Positions 5,649 through 5,700 of a stretch of DNA of 5,700 bases are shown one piece after another. Position 1 is the stretch's first letter. Every line of letters starts with the position of its first letter. A program made the position numbers and the translations under genes. This DNA is from CAIXYX01 sp043806415 (GTDB taxonomy: Archaea > Micrarchaeota > Micrarchaeia > Anstonellales > Anstonellaceae): NCBI GenBank assembly GCA_043806415.1, contig JAZDHB010000109.1, positions 1-5,700 of the forward strand. The letters are read 5' to 3'. The notes below the pieces were generated by a model. That model worked only from the letters and a program-made list of their open reading frames with translations. It searched no databases and was not told the origin of the DNA.

Positions 5649-5696
5649 AGGCCACGGCTGAGCGATTGAAAAACAAAAATTAGCGCCTTGGCCGGG
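5649..5696. repeat. Dispersed short repeat, copy B
   Basis: Second copy of the element at 4502-4548, starting 18 bases after the J-domain gene's stop and running almost to the window edge. It keeps AGGCCA, GGCT, TGAAAAA and the final CGCCTTGGCCGGG (5684-5696). Compared with copy A, the frame that is open there is broken here by TAG at 5681-5683, and the presumed start is TTG at 5666. It may be a non-coding element, or the start of a decayed gene copy whose remainder lies outside the window. Confidence 0.45.
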
Positions 5697-5700
5697 ACGG

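Noticed and set aside
4660..5676. Long open frame on the minus strand (338 codons), longer than the plus-strand gene it overlaps
   Set aside because: The plus strand carries a J-domain with HPD and four regular protein repeats. The minus frame is the low-stop antisense of GC-rich codons and shows Val/Leu/Gly/Arg-rich text with no motif.
5641..5700. Box C/D guide RNA
   Set aside because: CTGA occurs twice (D-box-like), but no RTGATGA C box is present at a workable distance.

Overview
The window most likely comes from an archaeon, probably a GC-rich DPANN-type lineage such as Micrarchaeota or Diapherotrites; the lineage is inference. Four observations support this. TATA-like boxes (not -10/-35 boxes) lie about 25 bases before the expected transcript start. 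The first gene has no Shine-Dalgarno sequence and could be leaderless. N-glycosylation sequons (N-x-S/T) are dense in the parts of three proteins predicted to lie outside the cell. Cysteine/aspartate-rich ectodomain motifs of the type 'NGxCDxGED..C..DC' are common in archaeal surface proteins. No rRNA, tRNA, CRISPR array or insertion sequence is visible.

Layout, all on the plus strand: (1) 2-151, the last 49 codons of an unidentified gene, ending in a hairpin plus T-run that looks like a terminator. (2) 152-304, a promoter region with a TATA box placed for a leaderless transcript. (3) 305-1756, an exported single-pass membrane protein with a large glycosylated ectodomain, a Pro/Ala/Ser-rich stalk, one membrane helix and a cytoplasmic winged-helix domain. 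(4) 1808-3706, a secreted protein joining seven small cysteine repeats, a von Willebrand A domain with an intact MIDAS, an eighth cysteine repeat and a metzincin-like zinc protease domain. (5) 3706-4449, a small type I membrane protein whose start overlaps the protease stop by one base. (6) 4450-4701, an AT-rich spacer with a hairpin, a possible 40-codon ORF, one copy of a short dispersed repeat and a promoter. (7) 4702-5631, a cytoplasmic protein with four clear tandem alpha-helical repeats of about 42 residues and a C-terminal J-domain. (8) 5632-5700, a short tail carrying a second copy of the repeat.

Genes 3 to 5 look like one cell-surface module: a membrane-tethered DNA-binding protein that could sense outside events, a secreted adhesive protease, and a membrane-anchored cysteine-rich partner translated with it. 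The physical link between protease and partner is well supported by the sequence; the signalling connection to the winged-helix protein is inference. The J-domain gene appears to be a separate unit. Base composition is a mosaic: the first and last complete genes run near 70% GC in hand-counted lines, while the partner gene and parts of the protease gene are near 48%.
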